DNA of 64,000 bases, taken from contig NZ_VLLA01000002.1 in the NCBI RefSeq assembly GCF_007830635.1, positions 248,001 through 312,000 of the forward strand. The letters run 5' to 3'. The DNA is from Bradyrhizobium huanghuaihaiense (lineage in GTDB: Bacteria > Pseudomonadota > Alphaproteobacteria > Rhizobiales > Xanthobacteraceae). The translations under genes and the position numbers were made by a program. Under the pieces are notes generated by a model that saw only the letters and a list, made by a program, of their open reading frames with translations, did no database searches and was not told the origin of the DNA. Below, one piece after another: positions 16,739 through 24,913 of the stretch. Each line of letters starts with the position of its first letter. Within the stretch, counting starts at the first letter, position 1.

Positions 16739-17878
16739 TTACCTCTCGTTCGTAAACACGATCGTGCCACTCGCCGCGAACATGCCGCCGACGCCGTGGC
16801 ACACTGAAATCTTCGCATTCGGCACCTGCGCCGGTGCGATCCCACGCATCTGGCGCACGCTCTCCTGAAGCGCGTACATGCCGTACATGCCGGAATGCAT
16901 GTAGGAGAGCCCGCCGCCATTGGTGTTGAGCGGCAGTTTCCCGCCAGGCCGCGTGTTGCCGTCCGCGATGAACTGGCCGGTCTCCTCATGCGGCATGAAG
17001 CCGAGGTCGCCGAGCCCGAACAGCGGCAGATGCGCAAACGCGTCGTAGATCATGAGATGATCGACGTCCTTGTGCGCGATGCCGGCCTCCTTGAACGCCA
17101 GGGGCCCCGCGACCTTGAAGGCGCGCGAGGAATTGAACGTCTCCATCTGGCTGACCATGGGCGTCTCGACGCTCTCGCCGGTGCCCATGATGTAGACGGG
17201 CTTGCGCGGAAAATCCTTGGCCCTGTCCGCCGAGGTCAGGATCAGCGCGCCGCCGCCGTCGGTGACCAGGCAGCACTGCAGAAGCCGGAACGGATAGGCG
17301 ATCATGCGCGAGTTGAGGACATCGGCGACGGTGATCGGGTCCTTCATCATCGCCCGCGGATTCTTCGCCGCCCATTCTCGCTGTACCACGGCGACCGAGG
17401 CGAGCTGCTCGTGCGTGATGCCGTAGGTCTTCATGAAGCGCAGCACGGGAATCGGGAACATGCTGGGCGGGCCGTAGACGCCATAGGGCGCCTCGAACTG
17501 GCCCTGCAGGCTGTCGGCGGGGATCGAGCGCGGCAGCTTGCCGATCATCGACTTGCCGCTCTCGGCATGGGTGATCAGCACTGTCTTGCACAGGCCGGCC
17601 TCGATCGCTGCCGCCGCGTGGCGGACATGCAGCATGAACGAGCAGCCGCCGACCGAGGTGCCGTCCACCCAGGTCGGCTTGATGCCGAGATAGTGGCAGA
17701 CCTGCTGAGGTGTCTCGACCGCGGTGGCAAAGCCGTCGATGTCGGAGAGCTTCAGCCCGGCGTCGGCAATGGCGTTGAGCGCCGCATCCGCGTGCAGCTG
17801 GAGCTGGGAGGCGTTCGGGATGACGCCGAGCTCGGTGGTCTCGGCCGCACCGACGACGGCAACCTGGTTCCTGCGCAT
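16739..17878 (-). CDS. Thiolase family protein (SCP2-type acetyl-CoA acetyltransferase-like)
   Basis: This 379-residue thiolase-fold protein has the nucleophile region TSVGGCSFML (Cys near residue 79) and the C-terminal SVCHGVGGMFAASGT with conserved Cys/His. This is the SCP2-thiolase subgroup, which in bacteria often needs a small Zn-ribbon/OB-fold (DUF35) partner. Exactly such a gene lies 3 bases upstream. It likely cleaves a branched or steroid-like 3-oxoacyl-CoA. Start: ATG 17878, coupled to the partner's stop at 17882. Confidence 0.85.
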   Translation of the reverse strand: MRRNQVAVVGAAETTELGVIPNASQLQLHADAALNAIADAGLKLSDIDGFATAVETPQQVCHYLGIKPTWVDGTSVGGCSFMLHVRHAAAAIEAGLCKTVLITHAESGKSMIGKLPRSIPADSLQGQFEAPYGVYGPPSMFPIPVLRFMKTYGITHEQLASVAVVQREWAAKNPRAMMKDPITVADVLNSRMIAYPFRLLQCCLVTDGGGALILTSADRAKDFPRKPVYIMGTGESVETPMVSQMETFNSSRAFKVAGPLAFKEAGIAHKDVDHLMIYDAFAHLPLFGLGDLGFMPHEETGQFIADGNTRPGGKLPLNTNGGGLSYMHSGMYGMYALQESVRQMRGIAPAQVPNAKISVCHGVGGMFAASGTIVFTNER

Positions 17879-17881
17879 CGC

Positions 17882-18295
17882 TTATCCCTTCGCCGGACGG
17901 AACACGGGAAGGGTGATCTTGTCGTCGAGTGCCTCGAAAGCGACCTCGAGCTTCATGTCGAGCTCGAGCGCCTCCGGCGTCTGCGGGCAGTCGATGATGT
18001 TGCTCATCATCCGCGGGCCCTCGGCGAGCTCGACCACCGCGATCGCGTAAGGCGGCGTGAAGCCGGGCGCGGCCGGGCGGTGGTTGATCACATAGCTGTA
18101 GAGAAAGCCCTTGCCGCTCGCCTTGAACACCGAGACCTTGCGCGAGGCGCAGGATGGGCAGAACGGGCGCGGCGGAAAATAGACATGCGCGCAGGCGTCG
18201 CAGCGCTGCAGGCGCAGTTCGCCGGCCTTGGCGCCGTCCCAGAAATGCTGGGTCTCCGGCGTCGGTTTCGGTCGCGCGTGCTGCGGTTCGGCCAT
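17882..18295 (-). CDS. Zn-ribbon/OB-fold (DUF35) thiolase partner
   Basis: This 137-residue protein has an N-terminal rubredoxin-like zinc ribbon (CDACAHVYFPPRPFCPSC, four cysteines as CxxC pairs near residues 31-48) followed by an OB-fold that begins GKGFLYSYVINHRP and contains YAIAVVELAEGPRMMSNI. DUF35 proteins form complexes with SCP2-type thiolases or, as ChsH2-like domains, with MaoC hydratases and aldolases in steroid side-chain degradation. Start: ATG 18295 after a GGGAGGG. It is the first gene of the minus operon and is divergent from the amidase. Confidence 0.85.
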   Translation of the reverse strand: MAEPQHARPKPTPETQHFWDGAKAGELRLQRCDACAHVYFPPRPFCPSCASRKVSVFKASGKGFLYSYVINHRPAAPGFTPPYAIAVVELAEGPRMMSNIIDCPQTPEALELDMKLEVAFEALDDKITLPVFRPAKG

Positions 18296-18399
18296 CTCGG
18301 AACGCCCTCCCAGGACTTCTTTTGACAAGGGGCAGGCTTCGCGCCCGCCGTTTCGATCTTGATGCGACAATCGACCATCGTGCGTCAACGGTCCAGCAA

Positions 18400-18423
18400 T
18401 GCGCATGCATGCCATCATGCGCA
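18400..18423. promoter_or_regulatory. Inverted repeat in the DUF35/amidase divergent promoter region
   Basis: TGCGCATG at 18400-18407 and CATGCGCA at 18416-18423 are perfect 8-bp arms with an 8-base spacer. It is 65 bases before the amidase start and 105 bases before the DUF35 start, which suits an operator for a dimeric repressor. Confidence 0.35.
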
Positions 18424-18487
18424 CAATGCTTGTGTCGGACTGAGCCAGCGCTATAGATTGCGCGCGCCAATATTCCGTGAGACAGAC

Positions 18488-19837
18488 ATGCCCGATTTTC
18501 CGACACTGGCGAAGCTCGCCGACGACCTCGAAAGCGGCCGCACCACCTCCCGCAAGCTGGTCGAAGCGTGCATCGCCAGGATCGCCGATCCCGCCGGCGA
18601 GGGGCAGCGCGCCTTCATCCATGTCGATAAGGACGCGGCGCTGACGACCGCCGACGCCATGGATGCCCTGCGCAAGGTCAAGGCGGCGCCGTCTCCCTAT
18701 GCCGGCATCCCCATCTCGATCAAGGATCTCTTCGACATCAAGGGGCAGACGACGCGCGCCGGCTCCCGCGCGCTCGACGATTCAGATCCGGCGGAGCACG
18801 ATGCGGCGGCGGTCGCGCGTCTGCGCAACGCCGGCTTCGTGCTGATCGGGCGCACCAACATGACCGAGTTCGCCTATTCCGGCATCGGCATCAATCCGCA
18901 TTACGGCACGCCGAAGGGCGCCTGGAACCGGGCCGCTGGCCATGTGCCCGGCGGCTCCTCCTCGGGCGCCGCGGTCTCCGTGCTCGACGGCATGGCGCAT
19001 GGTGCGCTCGGCACCGACACCGGCGGCTCCTGCCGCATCCCGGCGGCCTATAACGGCATCGTCGGCTACAAGCCGACGCAGCGCCGCGTGCCGCTGGACG
19101 GCGCGGTGCCGCTGTCCTTCTCGCTCGACAGCATCGGGCCGCTGGCGCGATCGGTCAGCTGCTGTGCCATACTCGATGCCGTGCTCGCGAGCGAGCCGGT
19201 CAAAGCGCTGAAGCCACGCCCCGTGAAGGGCATGCGGCTCGCGGTGCCGACCACGATCGCGCTCGATGATCTCGACGCGGAGGTCTCCGAGACCTTCGAG
19301 CGGGCGCTGAGGGTGCTCGCCGACCATGGCGCCATCATCGAGCGGATCGAGATGTCCGAATTCCACGATATCGGCCCGATGAACGCCAAGGGCGGCTTTG
19401 CCGCCTCCGAGAGCTATGCCTGGCACCGCTATCTCATCGCGGCCAAGGGCGACGTCTACGACCCCCGCGTGTTCGTCCGCATCATGCGCGGCGAGGCGCA
19501 GAGCGCGGCCGACTACATCGATCTGCTCAACGAGCGGCGCTCGCTGATCGCCCGCGTCAACGCGCGCATCGCGCCCTATGACGCCCTGGTGCTGCCGACC
19601 ACGGCCAACACCCCGCCGAAGATCGCGGACCTTGCCGACGACAAGGCGTTCACCACCCAGAACCTGCGCGCGCTGCGCAACTGCACCCTCATCAACATGA
19701 TCGACGGCTGCGCCATCTCGCTGCCCGCACATCGCGCGGGCGACGTCCCGGTCGGCCTGATGCTGGCGGGCGCGGGCGGCTCGGACCGTCGTATCTTTGA
19801 ACTTGCTGCCGGCATGGAGGCCGTCATTCGTGTTTGA
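18488..19837 (+). CDS. Amidase signature family amidohydrolase
   Basis: This 449-residue amidase-signature enzyme has a Ser-cisSer-Lys triad: lysine in PISIKDLFD, then GGSSSGAAVSV and the catalytic serine in GTDTGGSCRIPAAY. It hydrolyses an amide, releasing ammonia. The GatA-like fold is shared, but no gatB or gatC is adjacent, so it is a catabolic amidase. Start: ATG 18488 is preferred for matching family length; in-frame ATGs exist upstream. Its end overlaps the DUF2848 gene by 8 bases, so the two proteins are made together. The substrate is unknown. Confidence 0.88.
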   Translation: MPDFPTLAKLADDLESGRTTSRKLVEACIARIADPAGEGQRAFIHVDKDAALTTADAMDALRKVKAAPSPYAGIPISIKDLFDIKGQTTRAGSRALDDSDPAEHDAAAVARLRNAGFVLIGRTNMTEFAYSGIGINPHYGTPKGAWNRAAGHVPGGSSSGAAVSVLDGMAHGALGTDTGGSCRIPAAYNGIVGYKPTQRRVPLDGAVPLSFSLDSIGPLARSVSCCAILDAVLASEPVKALKPRPVKGMRLAVPTTIALDDLDAEVSETFERALRVLADHGAIIERIEMSEFHDIGPMNAKGGFAASESYAWHRYLIAAKGDVYDPRVFVRIMRGEAQSAADYIDLLNERRSLIARVNARIAPYDALVLPTTANTPPKIADLADDKAFTTQNLRALRNCTLINMIDGCAISLPAHRAGDVPVGLMLAGAGGSDRRIFELAAGMEAVIRV

Positions 19838-20516
19838 TCTCACCTTTACAGTCGACGCCCAGGACACCACCACGCCGCTGACGCTGGCGATCGACCATAT
19901 GGTCATCGCCGGCTGGACCGGCCGCGATCCCGTCGCGCGCGACAAGCACATCGCCGAGCTGCAGGAGATGGGCATCGCCCCACCGGCCTCGACCCCGATC
20001 TATTACCGCGCCTCGGCGCGGCGGCTGACCCAGGAAGACAGCATCGAATGCACGGGCGGCGATTCCTCGGGCGAGGTCGAGTTCGTGCTGATCGGCTGGC
20101 AAGGCCGCATCTTCGTCGGCTGCGGCTCCGACCACACCGACCGCAAGGTCGAGGCCTATAACGTCACGGTGTCCAAGCAGATGTGCGACAAGCCGATCGC
20201 CTCGACGCTGTGGGAGCTCGAGGAGGTCATCGGCCACTGGGACAGGATGATCCTGCGCTCCTACGCCACCATCAAGGGCGAGCGCGTGCTCTACCAGGAG
20301 GGCGCGCTAGATGCGATGCTGCCGGTTACTGACCTGATCGCGCGCGGCTTTGACGGTGGCAAGTTCCCGGACGGCTGCGCCATGTTCGGCGGCACGTTTG
20401 CGGCCAAGGGCGGCATCCGCCCGGCGGAGCGCTTCGACTTCGAGCTGGAAGACCCGGTGCTGAAGCGGACGATCAGGCACGGCTATGACGTGGTGACGTT
20501 GCCGGTGAGGGGGTAG
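19830..20516 (+). CDS. DUF2848 protein, translationally coupled to the amidase
   Basis: This 228-residue soluble protein is recognised as DUF2848 from its TLAIDHMVIAGWTGRD start, the VEFVLIGWQGRIFVGCGSDHTDRK centre and the FELEDPVLKRTIRHGYDV end. The C-terminal half recalls fumarylacetoacetase-type folds, but that is only an impression. Start: GTG 19830 lies inside the last codons of the amidase, with GGAGG at 19816-19820. Family members recur next to amidases, so it may process the amidase product. Function is not established. Confidence 0.75.
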   Translation: MFDLTFTVDAQDTTTPLTLAIDHMVIAGWTGRDPVARDKHIAELQEMGIAPPASTPIYYRASARRLTQEDSIECTGGDSSGEVEFVLIGWQGRIFVGCGSDHTDRKVEAYNVTVSKQMCDKPIASTLWELEEVIGHWDRMILRSYATIKGERVLYQEGALDAMLPVTDLIARGFDGGKFPDGCAMFGGTFAAKGGIRPAERFDFELEDPVLKRTIRHGYDVVTLPVRG

Positions 20517-20563
20517 GTCGGAAATCGGGTGGTTGTGGCGGCCGCCATCTGCGACACCCATGT

Positions 20564-20667
20564 CCGTCATTCCGGGGCGCGCCTCTTGGGCGCGAGCCCG
20601 GAATCCATACTCGCGATGGTGGTTATGGATTCCGGGCTCGCGACTTCGTCGCGCCCCGGAATGACGG
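20564..20667. repeat. Palindromic intergenic repeat (CGTCATTCCGGGGCG family)
   Basis: Arms CCGTCATTCCGGGGCGCG and CGCGCCCCGGAATGACGG, with inner arms GAGCCCGGAATCCATA and TATGGATTCCGGGCTC, flank a short loop. The copy is almost perfectly symmetric and ends 11 bases before the oxygenase start at 20679, so it lies in its leader. Confidence 0.8.
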
Positions 20668-20678
20668 ATGTGGATAGG

Positions 20679-21434
20679 ATGATTGCCATGGCCGTTGCCA
20701 AACGTATTGCCGCCCCCAGCTCTGGAGCGGACCTCGCCGCCCACGTCGACACTCTCGACTGGCCGCAGATCACCGCCGAGCTCGACACCCAGGGCTGCGC
20801 CGTCCTGAAGAGCCTGCTGACGCCCGACCAATGCCGCGCCATCGCCGCGCTCTACCCGGACGATGCGCACTTCCGCAGCCGGATCGTCATGGGCCGCCAC
20901 GGCTTTGGCCGCGGCGAGTACAAGTACTTCTCCTATCCGCTGCCCGATCTGATTGCGCAGCTCCGCCCGGCGCTCTACGCGCATCTTCAAGCCGTCGCCA
21001 ATCGCTGGAACGAGGCGATGGGGATCGACATAAGCTATCCCACCGCGCATGCGGCATTCCTGAAGCGCTGTCACGAGGCGGGACAGCCGCGGCCGACGCC
21101 GCTGCTGTTGCAATACGAGGCAGGCGACTACAACTGCCTGCACCAGGACCTCTATGGCGAGCACGTGTTCCCGCTCCAGGTCGCGATCCTGCTCTCCGAG
21201 CCCGGACGTGATTTCACCGGCGGCGAGTTCGTGCTGACCGAGCAGCGCCCGCGCATGCAGTCGCGCGCCGAGGTGGTGCCGCTGGCGCAGGGCGACGCGG
21301 TCGCCTTTGCCGTGCATCACCGCCCGGTGCAGGGGACACGCGGCACTTACCGCGTTAATCTTCGCCACGGCGTCAGCCGGATTCGCTCTGGTCAGCGCCA
21401 CACGCTGGGTGTGATTTTCCACGATGCCAAATGA
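20679..21434 (+). CDS. 2-oxoglutarate/Fe(II)-dependent oxygenase
   Basis: This 251-residue protein has a double-stranded beta-helix core. The iron ligands are H and D in CLHQDLYGEHVFPLQ and a distal H in VNLRHGVSRIRSG; the arginine of that segment probably binds 2-oxoglutarate. FTGGEFVLTEQRPR matches prolyl-hydroxylase-like 2OG oxygenases. The stop at 21434 directly abuts the GTG of alkB, so the two are co-translated. It may act in the same alkylation or nucleic-acid process, or be an unrelated hydroxylase. Start: ATG 20679 just after a repeat; ATG 20688 is possible. Confidence 0.8.
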   Translation: MIAMAVAKRIAAPSSGADLAAHVDTLDWPQITAELDTQGCAVLKSLLTPDQCRAIAALYPDDAHFRSRIVMGRHGFGRGEYKYFSYPLPDLIAQLRPALYAHLQAVANRWNEAMGIDISYPTAHAAFLKRCHEAGQPRPTPLLLQYEAGDYNCLHQDLYGEHVFPLQVAILLSEPGRDFTGGEFVLTEQRPRMQSRAEVVPLAQGDAVAFAVHHRPVQGTRGTYRVNLRHGVSRIRSGQRHTLGVIFHDAK

Positions 21435-22097
21435 GTGTCGCGATTGACGGGTGATCTGTTCGACACGGTCGCCGAGGCGCAGCCGTCGCGCGAGGAGATC
21501 GCGGACGGCGCCGTGCTGCTGCGCGGTTTCGTCAAGCCGATCGAGAGCGAACTGATCGAAGCGGTGCGCGCGATCGTGGCGCAGTCGCCGTTCCGGCGCA
21601 TGACCACACCCGGCGGCTATCAGATGTCTGTGGCCATGACCAATTGCGGCGAGCGCGGCTGGATCACCGACCACACCGGCTATCGCTATGATCCGATCGA
21701 TCCGCGCACCGAGGCGCCGTGGCCGGCGATGCCGCCGGTGTTTTGCGATCTCGCCCGCCGCGCGGCGGAGCAGGGCGGTTTTGCCGGTTTTTCGCCCGAT
21801 GCCTGCCTCGTCAACCGCTACGAGCCCGGCACGCGACTGTCGCTGCATCAGGACAAGGACGAGCTGGATTTTTCCGCCCCGATCGTCTCGGTCTCGCTCG
21901 GCCTGCCCGCGACCTTCCTGTTCGGCGGCCTTGCGCGCGCCGACAAGCCGCGCCGTTTTCGCCTTGTCCATGGTGATGTCGTGGTCTGGGGAGGGGCCAG
22001 CAGGCTCGCCTATCACGGCGTCGCGCCGCTCGCCGAGGGCGAGCACGCGCTGCTGGGACGGAAGCGGATCAATCTGACGTTTCGCAGGACGCGGTGA
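21435..22097 (+). CDS. alkB: AlkB-type DNA/RNA demethylase
   Basis: This 220-residue 2OG-Fe(II) dioxygenase is of AlkB type. The iron triad is HQDKDE (HxD) plus H in AYHGVAPL, and the 2OG-binding RINLTFRRTR is the AlkB C-terminal signature. Other AlkB segments are RMTTPGGYQMSVAMTNCG, LVNRYEPGTRLSLHQD and VWGGASRLAYHG. It removes 1-methyladenine and 3-methylcytosine by oxidative demethylation. Start: GTG 21435 immediately after the previous stop. No ada gene is next to it. Recognition is strong. Confidence 0.93.
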   Translation: MSRLTGDLFDTVAEAQPSREEIADGAVLLRGFVKPIESELIEAVRAIVAQSPFRRMTTPGGYQMSVAMTNCGERGWITDHTGYRYDPIDPRTEAPWPAMPPVFCDLARRAAEQGGFAGFSPDACLVNRYEPGTRLSLHQDKDELDFSAPIVSVSLGLPATFLFGGLARADKPRRFRLVHGDVVVWGGASRLAYHGVAPLAEGEHALLGRKRINLTFRRTR

Positions 22098-22104
22098 CGC
22101 TTCG

Positions 22105-22204
22105 CGTCATTCCGGGATGCGCCGTAAGGCGCAGGCCCGGAATCCATACTCCCGATCGTGGTTATGGATTCCGGGCTCGCGCTTTCGCGCGCCCCGGAAT
22201 GACA
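22105..22204. repeat. Palindromic intergenic repeat (CGTCATTCCGGGGCG family)
   Basis: Arms CGTCATTCCGGGATGCGCC and GCGCGCCCCGGAATGAC, with inner GGCCCGGAATCCATA and TATGGATTCCGGGC. It lies between convergent alkB and the TPP enzyme and is very similar to the copy at 20564. Confidence 0.8.
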
Positions 22205-22207
22205 AAA

Positions 22208-23833
22208 TCACGGCTTCGGCGGGTGAATGAACGCCCACGGACTGACTTCCGAATCCCTGGTCACCTCGACCGAGATCAGATACGGCCCCCCATGGCCGAG
22301 CGCCTTCTCCATCGCCGCCTTGAACTGCTCCGGCGCCGTCACACGCGCCGCCGCCACGCCAAAGGACTCCGCGAGCTTGACGAAATCCGGATTGACGAGG
22401 TCCGACGCCACCACGCGGCCGTCGAAGCGCTCGCGCTGGTCGCGGCGGACATTGCCGTAGGCGTTGTTGTTGAACACCAGCGTCACCACGCCGATGTTGA
22501 ACTGCACGGCGGTGGCGAGCTCCTGCACACCGAACATGAAGCCGCCGTCGCCGGTGATCGCCACCACCGGCTTGTCCGGGTTCGCGACCTTGGCGCCAAG
22601 CGCGGTCGGGAAACCCGAGCCGAGCGTGCCCTGGTAGCCCGACGTGATGAAGGTGCGCGGCTGGTAGATCGGAAAGCCGTACCAGGAGGCGAAACCGACC
22701 TGCGACAATTCATCGGTCACGATCGCATTCGCCGGCAGCACCTCGCGCAGGATGTTCAGATAGGCCATCTGCGGCTGGACGCGCTGGATTTCGGCTTGCG
22801 CGCGCGCGGTGGCCTCGCGGATCGCGCCGCGGCGGCCGGCGGTCTTGCTGTAATCCACCTTGCTGACGGCGGCGGCGAGATCGGCGGTCGCGGCCTTGGC
22901 ATCGGCGACGATCGCGGTGTCGGACGAGAACCGCCGCATCTCGACCGGATCGATGTCGATGCGGATGCTCTTCAGGCCGGCGGGCTGATACGGCCAGCGT
23001 GACATGGTCGGCAGCTCCAGCCGCGTGCCGATGCCGATCATGAGATCGGTGTTCGGCCACAGCTTGTAGGCGGCGGCCATGGTGAGCCCGAGCTCGTGCG
23101 CATTGGAGACGATGCCGCGGCCGCTGCGGAAGGCGACCACGGGCGCATCGATCATCTCGGCGAGCTCGAGGATCTCCTCGCATGCATCGATCGCGCCGCT
23201 GCCGACGAAGATCATCGGCGCCTTGCTTGCCTTGATCAGCGCGGCCGCCTGCTTGATCATATCAGGATCGGGCAGCGGCGCGGGCAGCGGCTCCAGCACC
23301 TTTGCCGCGGCCGTGTCCGCGCGCTGGGTGAAAATGTCCCAGGGCATCTCGACCGAGGCGGGGCCGCGCCGGCCGGAGGTCATCTCCTGGAAAGCGCGCG
23401 CCACCGTGGTCGGCGCATTGCCGGGCGTCTCGATGCGGTCGGCCCATTTCACATAGGTGCGCAAGGTCGCGAGCTGATCCGGCATCTCGTGCAGATGGCC
23501 GCGGCCCTTGCCGAGGAACTGCGTCGGCACCTGGCCGGTGACGCACAGCACCGGCTCGTTGCAGCCATAGGCGGTCAGCAGCGCCGCGCTGGCGTTGAGC
23601 ACGCCGGGGCCGGGCACCACGCTGAACACGCCGGGCCGGCCGCTGGCGCGTGCATAGCCGAACGCCATGTAGCCGCAGGCCTGCTCGTGCCGCGCGCCGA
23701 TCACCTTGAGCTGCGCCTGGTGGAAGGCGTCGAACAGGCCGTAGATTTGCGCGCCGGGCAGGCCGAACACGGTGTCGACGCCATGGGCGACAAGCCCGCT
23801 TACGATCGCTTCGCCGCCGGTGAGGGTGGTCAT
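22208..23833 (-). CDS. Thiamine pyrophosphate-dependent enzyme (acetolactate synthase/decarboxylase-like)
   Basis: This 541-residue TPP enzyme has three domains. The N-terminal catalytic glutamate is in ARHEQACGYMAFGYAR, the central domain contains FVGSGAIDACEEI, and the TPP/Mg2+ motif GDGGFMFGVQELATAVQ runs to NNNAYGN. It is of the large-subunit acetolactate synthase/benzoylformate decarboxylase type, with no small regulatory subunit nearby, so a catabolic 2-oxoacid decarboxylase or lyase is likely. Start: ATG 23833, 26 bases after the FAH-family gene. It is the last gene of the hpa operon. A role in making an aryl-acetaldehyde precursor of homoprotocatechuate is speculation. Confidence 0.82.
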   Translation of the reverse strand: MTTLTGGEAIVSGLVAHGVDTVFGLPGAQIYGLFDAFHQAQLKVIGARHEQACGYMAFGYARASGRPGVFSVVPGPGVLNASAALLTAYGCNEPVLCVTGQVPTQFLGKGRGHLHEMPDQLATLRTYVKWADRIETPGNAPTTVARAFQEMTSGRRGPASVEMPWDIFTQRADTAAAKVLEPLPAPLPDPDMIKQAAALIKASKAPMIFVGSGAIDACEEILELAEMIDAPVVAFRSGRGIVSNAHELGLTMAAAYKLWPNTDLMIGIGTRLELPTMSRWPYQPAGLKSIRIDIDPVEMRRFSSDTAIVADAKAATADLAAAVSKVDYSKTAGRRGAIREATARAQAEIQRVQPQMAYLNILREVLPANAIVTDELSQVGFASWYGFPIYQPRTFITSGYQGTLGSGFPTALGAKVANPDKPVVAITGDGGFMFGVQELATAVQFNIGVVTLVFNNNAYGNVRRDQRERFDGRVVASDLVNPDFVKLAESFGVAAARVTAPEQFKAAMEKALGHGGPYLISVEVTRDSEVSPWAFIHPPKP

Positions 23834-23858
23834 TGCATCATTCCACTTCGGTTGTTGG

Positions 23859-24728
23859 TCAGGCTTCGTCGACGACGCCGTTGCGTAAAGAGCCGATGCC
23901 CTCGGCCGCGACCTCGATGACATCGCCCGGCTTGAGATAGCGCGGCGGATCGAACCGCGCACCTGCGCCGGTCGGCGTGCCCGTGACGATGACGTCGCCG
24001 GGGATGAGCGTCGCGAAGGTCGAGATATAGCTGATGAGGTAGCGGAACGGAAACATCAGCCGGCTGGTGCGGTCGTCCTGCCTGAGCTCACCGTTGACAT
24101 CCGTGGTGAGCCGGATGTCGGCGATCTGCGCTTCCCGCGTGTAGGGCACGAGCCACGGACCCAGACTGCCGCTGGAATCGAAATTCTTGCCCTGGGTCAC
24201 GTTGAATTTTGCGTGGCGCAGCCAGTCGCGGACCGAGCCTTCGTTGCACAGCGTCAACGCGGCGATGTGGCCGAGCGCTTCGTTTTCGGCGATGTGCCGG
24301 CCTTGCTTGCCGATCACCAGCACGATCTCGCCCTCATAGTCGAGCTGGGCGGATGCGCGCGGGCGCACCAGCGGCGTGTCATGGCCGACGAAGGAGCGTG
24401 GGCTCCGCATGAACATGCTCGGATATTTCGGCGCGTCCTGGCCGTCCTTGTACTCGGCGTTGCGGTCGGGATAGTTGACGCCGATGCAGATGATCTTTTC
24501 CGGCGCGGGCACCGGCGGCAGCCAAGTGATCTCGCTGAGTGCGTGATCCGGCGCGCGGCCGGCAGCTTCCTCGGCGAAGCTCACCAATTTGCCGGCGGCG
24601 ATCACCTCGCGCAGCGTCGGATAGTCCTTTGCGTAGCGCGCGGAGAGATCGACGATGCCGCCCTCGAGGACGGCGCCGTAGCTGATGTCACCCTTGACGG
24701 AATAGGTGGCGAGGCGAGGGAGTTTCAT
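23859..24728 (-). CDS. hpaG: FAH-family isomerase/decarboxylase of homoprotocatechuate degradation
   Basis: This 289-residue fumarylacetoacetate-hydrolase-fold protein has ICIGVNYPDRNAEYKDG, the metal-binding LDYEGEIVLVIGKQGRHI, GKNFDSSGSLGPW, and the end GDVIVTGTPTGAGARFDPPRYLKPGD. In the hpa pathway HpaG decarboxylates 5-oxopent-3-ene-1,2,5-tricarboxylate and isomerises the product. E. coli HpaG is a fusion of two FAH units (about 430 residues); here there is one unit, so it would act as an oligomer, or the second activity is elsewhere. It is placed between hpaD and the TPP gene in the same direction. Start: ATG 24728. Confidence 0.75.
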   Translation of the reverse strand: MKLPRLATYSVKGDISYGAVLEGGIVDLSARYAKDYPTLREVIAAGKLVSFAEEAAGRAPDHALSEITWLPPVPAPEKIICIGVNYPDRNAEYKDGQDAPKYPSMFMRSPRSFVGHDTPLVRPRASAQLDYEGEIVLVIGKQGRHIAENEALGHIAALTLCNEGSVRDWLRHAKFNVTQGKNFDSSGSLGPWLVPYTREAQIADIRLTTDVNGELRQDDRTSRLMFPFRYLISYISTFATLIPGDVIVTGTPTGAGARFDPPRYLKPGDVIEVAAEGIGSLRNGVVDEA

Positions 24729-24746
24729 TCGCTGCTCTTCATTTCT

Positions 24747-24894
24747 CGTCGTCCCGGCCTAGTGCGCAATTGCGCACGGGGGCCGGGACCCATACCGCGT
24801 GATCTCTCGATAGCGCGCGATGACAATCCCGAACGACCAGTCTTCGCCAAACCACTCCCTGTGGTTATGGGTCCCGGCCTTCGCCGGGACGACG
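24747..24894. repeat. Palindromic intergenic repeat inside the hpa operon
   Basis: Outer arms CGTCGTCCCGGC and GCCGGGACGACG, inner GGGACCCATA and TTATGGGTCCC. It also contains the perfect palindrome GTGCGCAATTGCGCAC at 24762-24777. It fills the gap between hpaD and hpaG and could form mRNA hairpins that separate their expression. Confidence 0.75.
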
Positions 24895-24913
24895 GCTTGG
24901 CTGGCCACCCGCA

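Noticed and set aside
18488..19837. GatA subunit of tRNA amidotransferase
   Set aside because: No gatB or gatC is adjacent; the partner is DUF2848, as in catabolic amidases.
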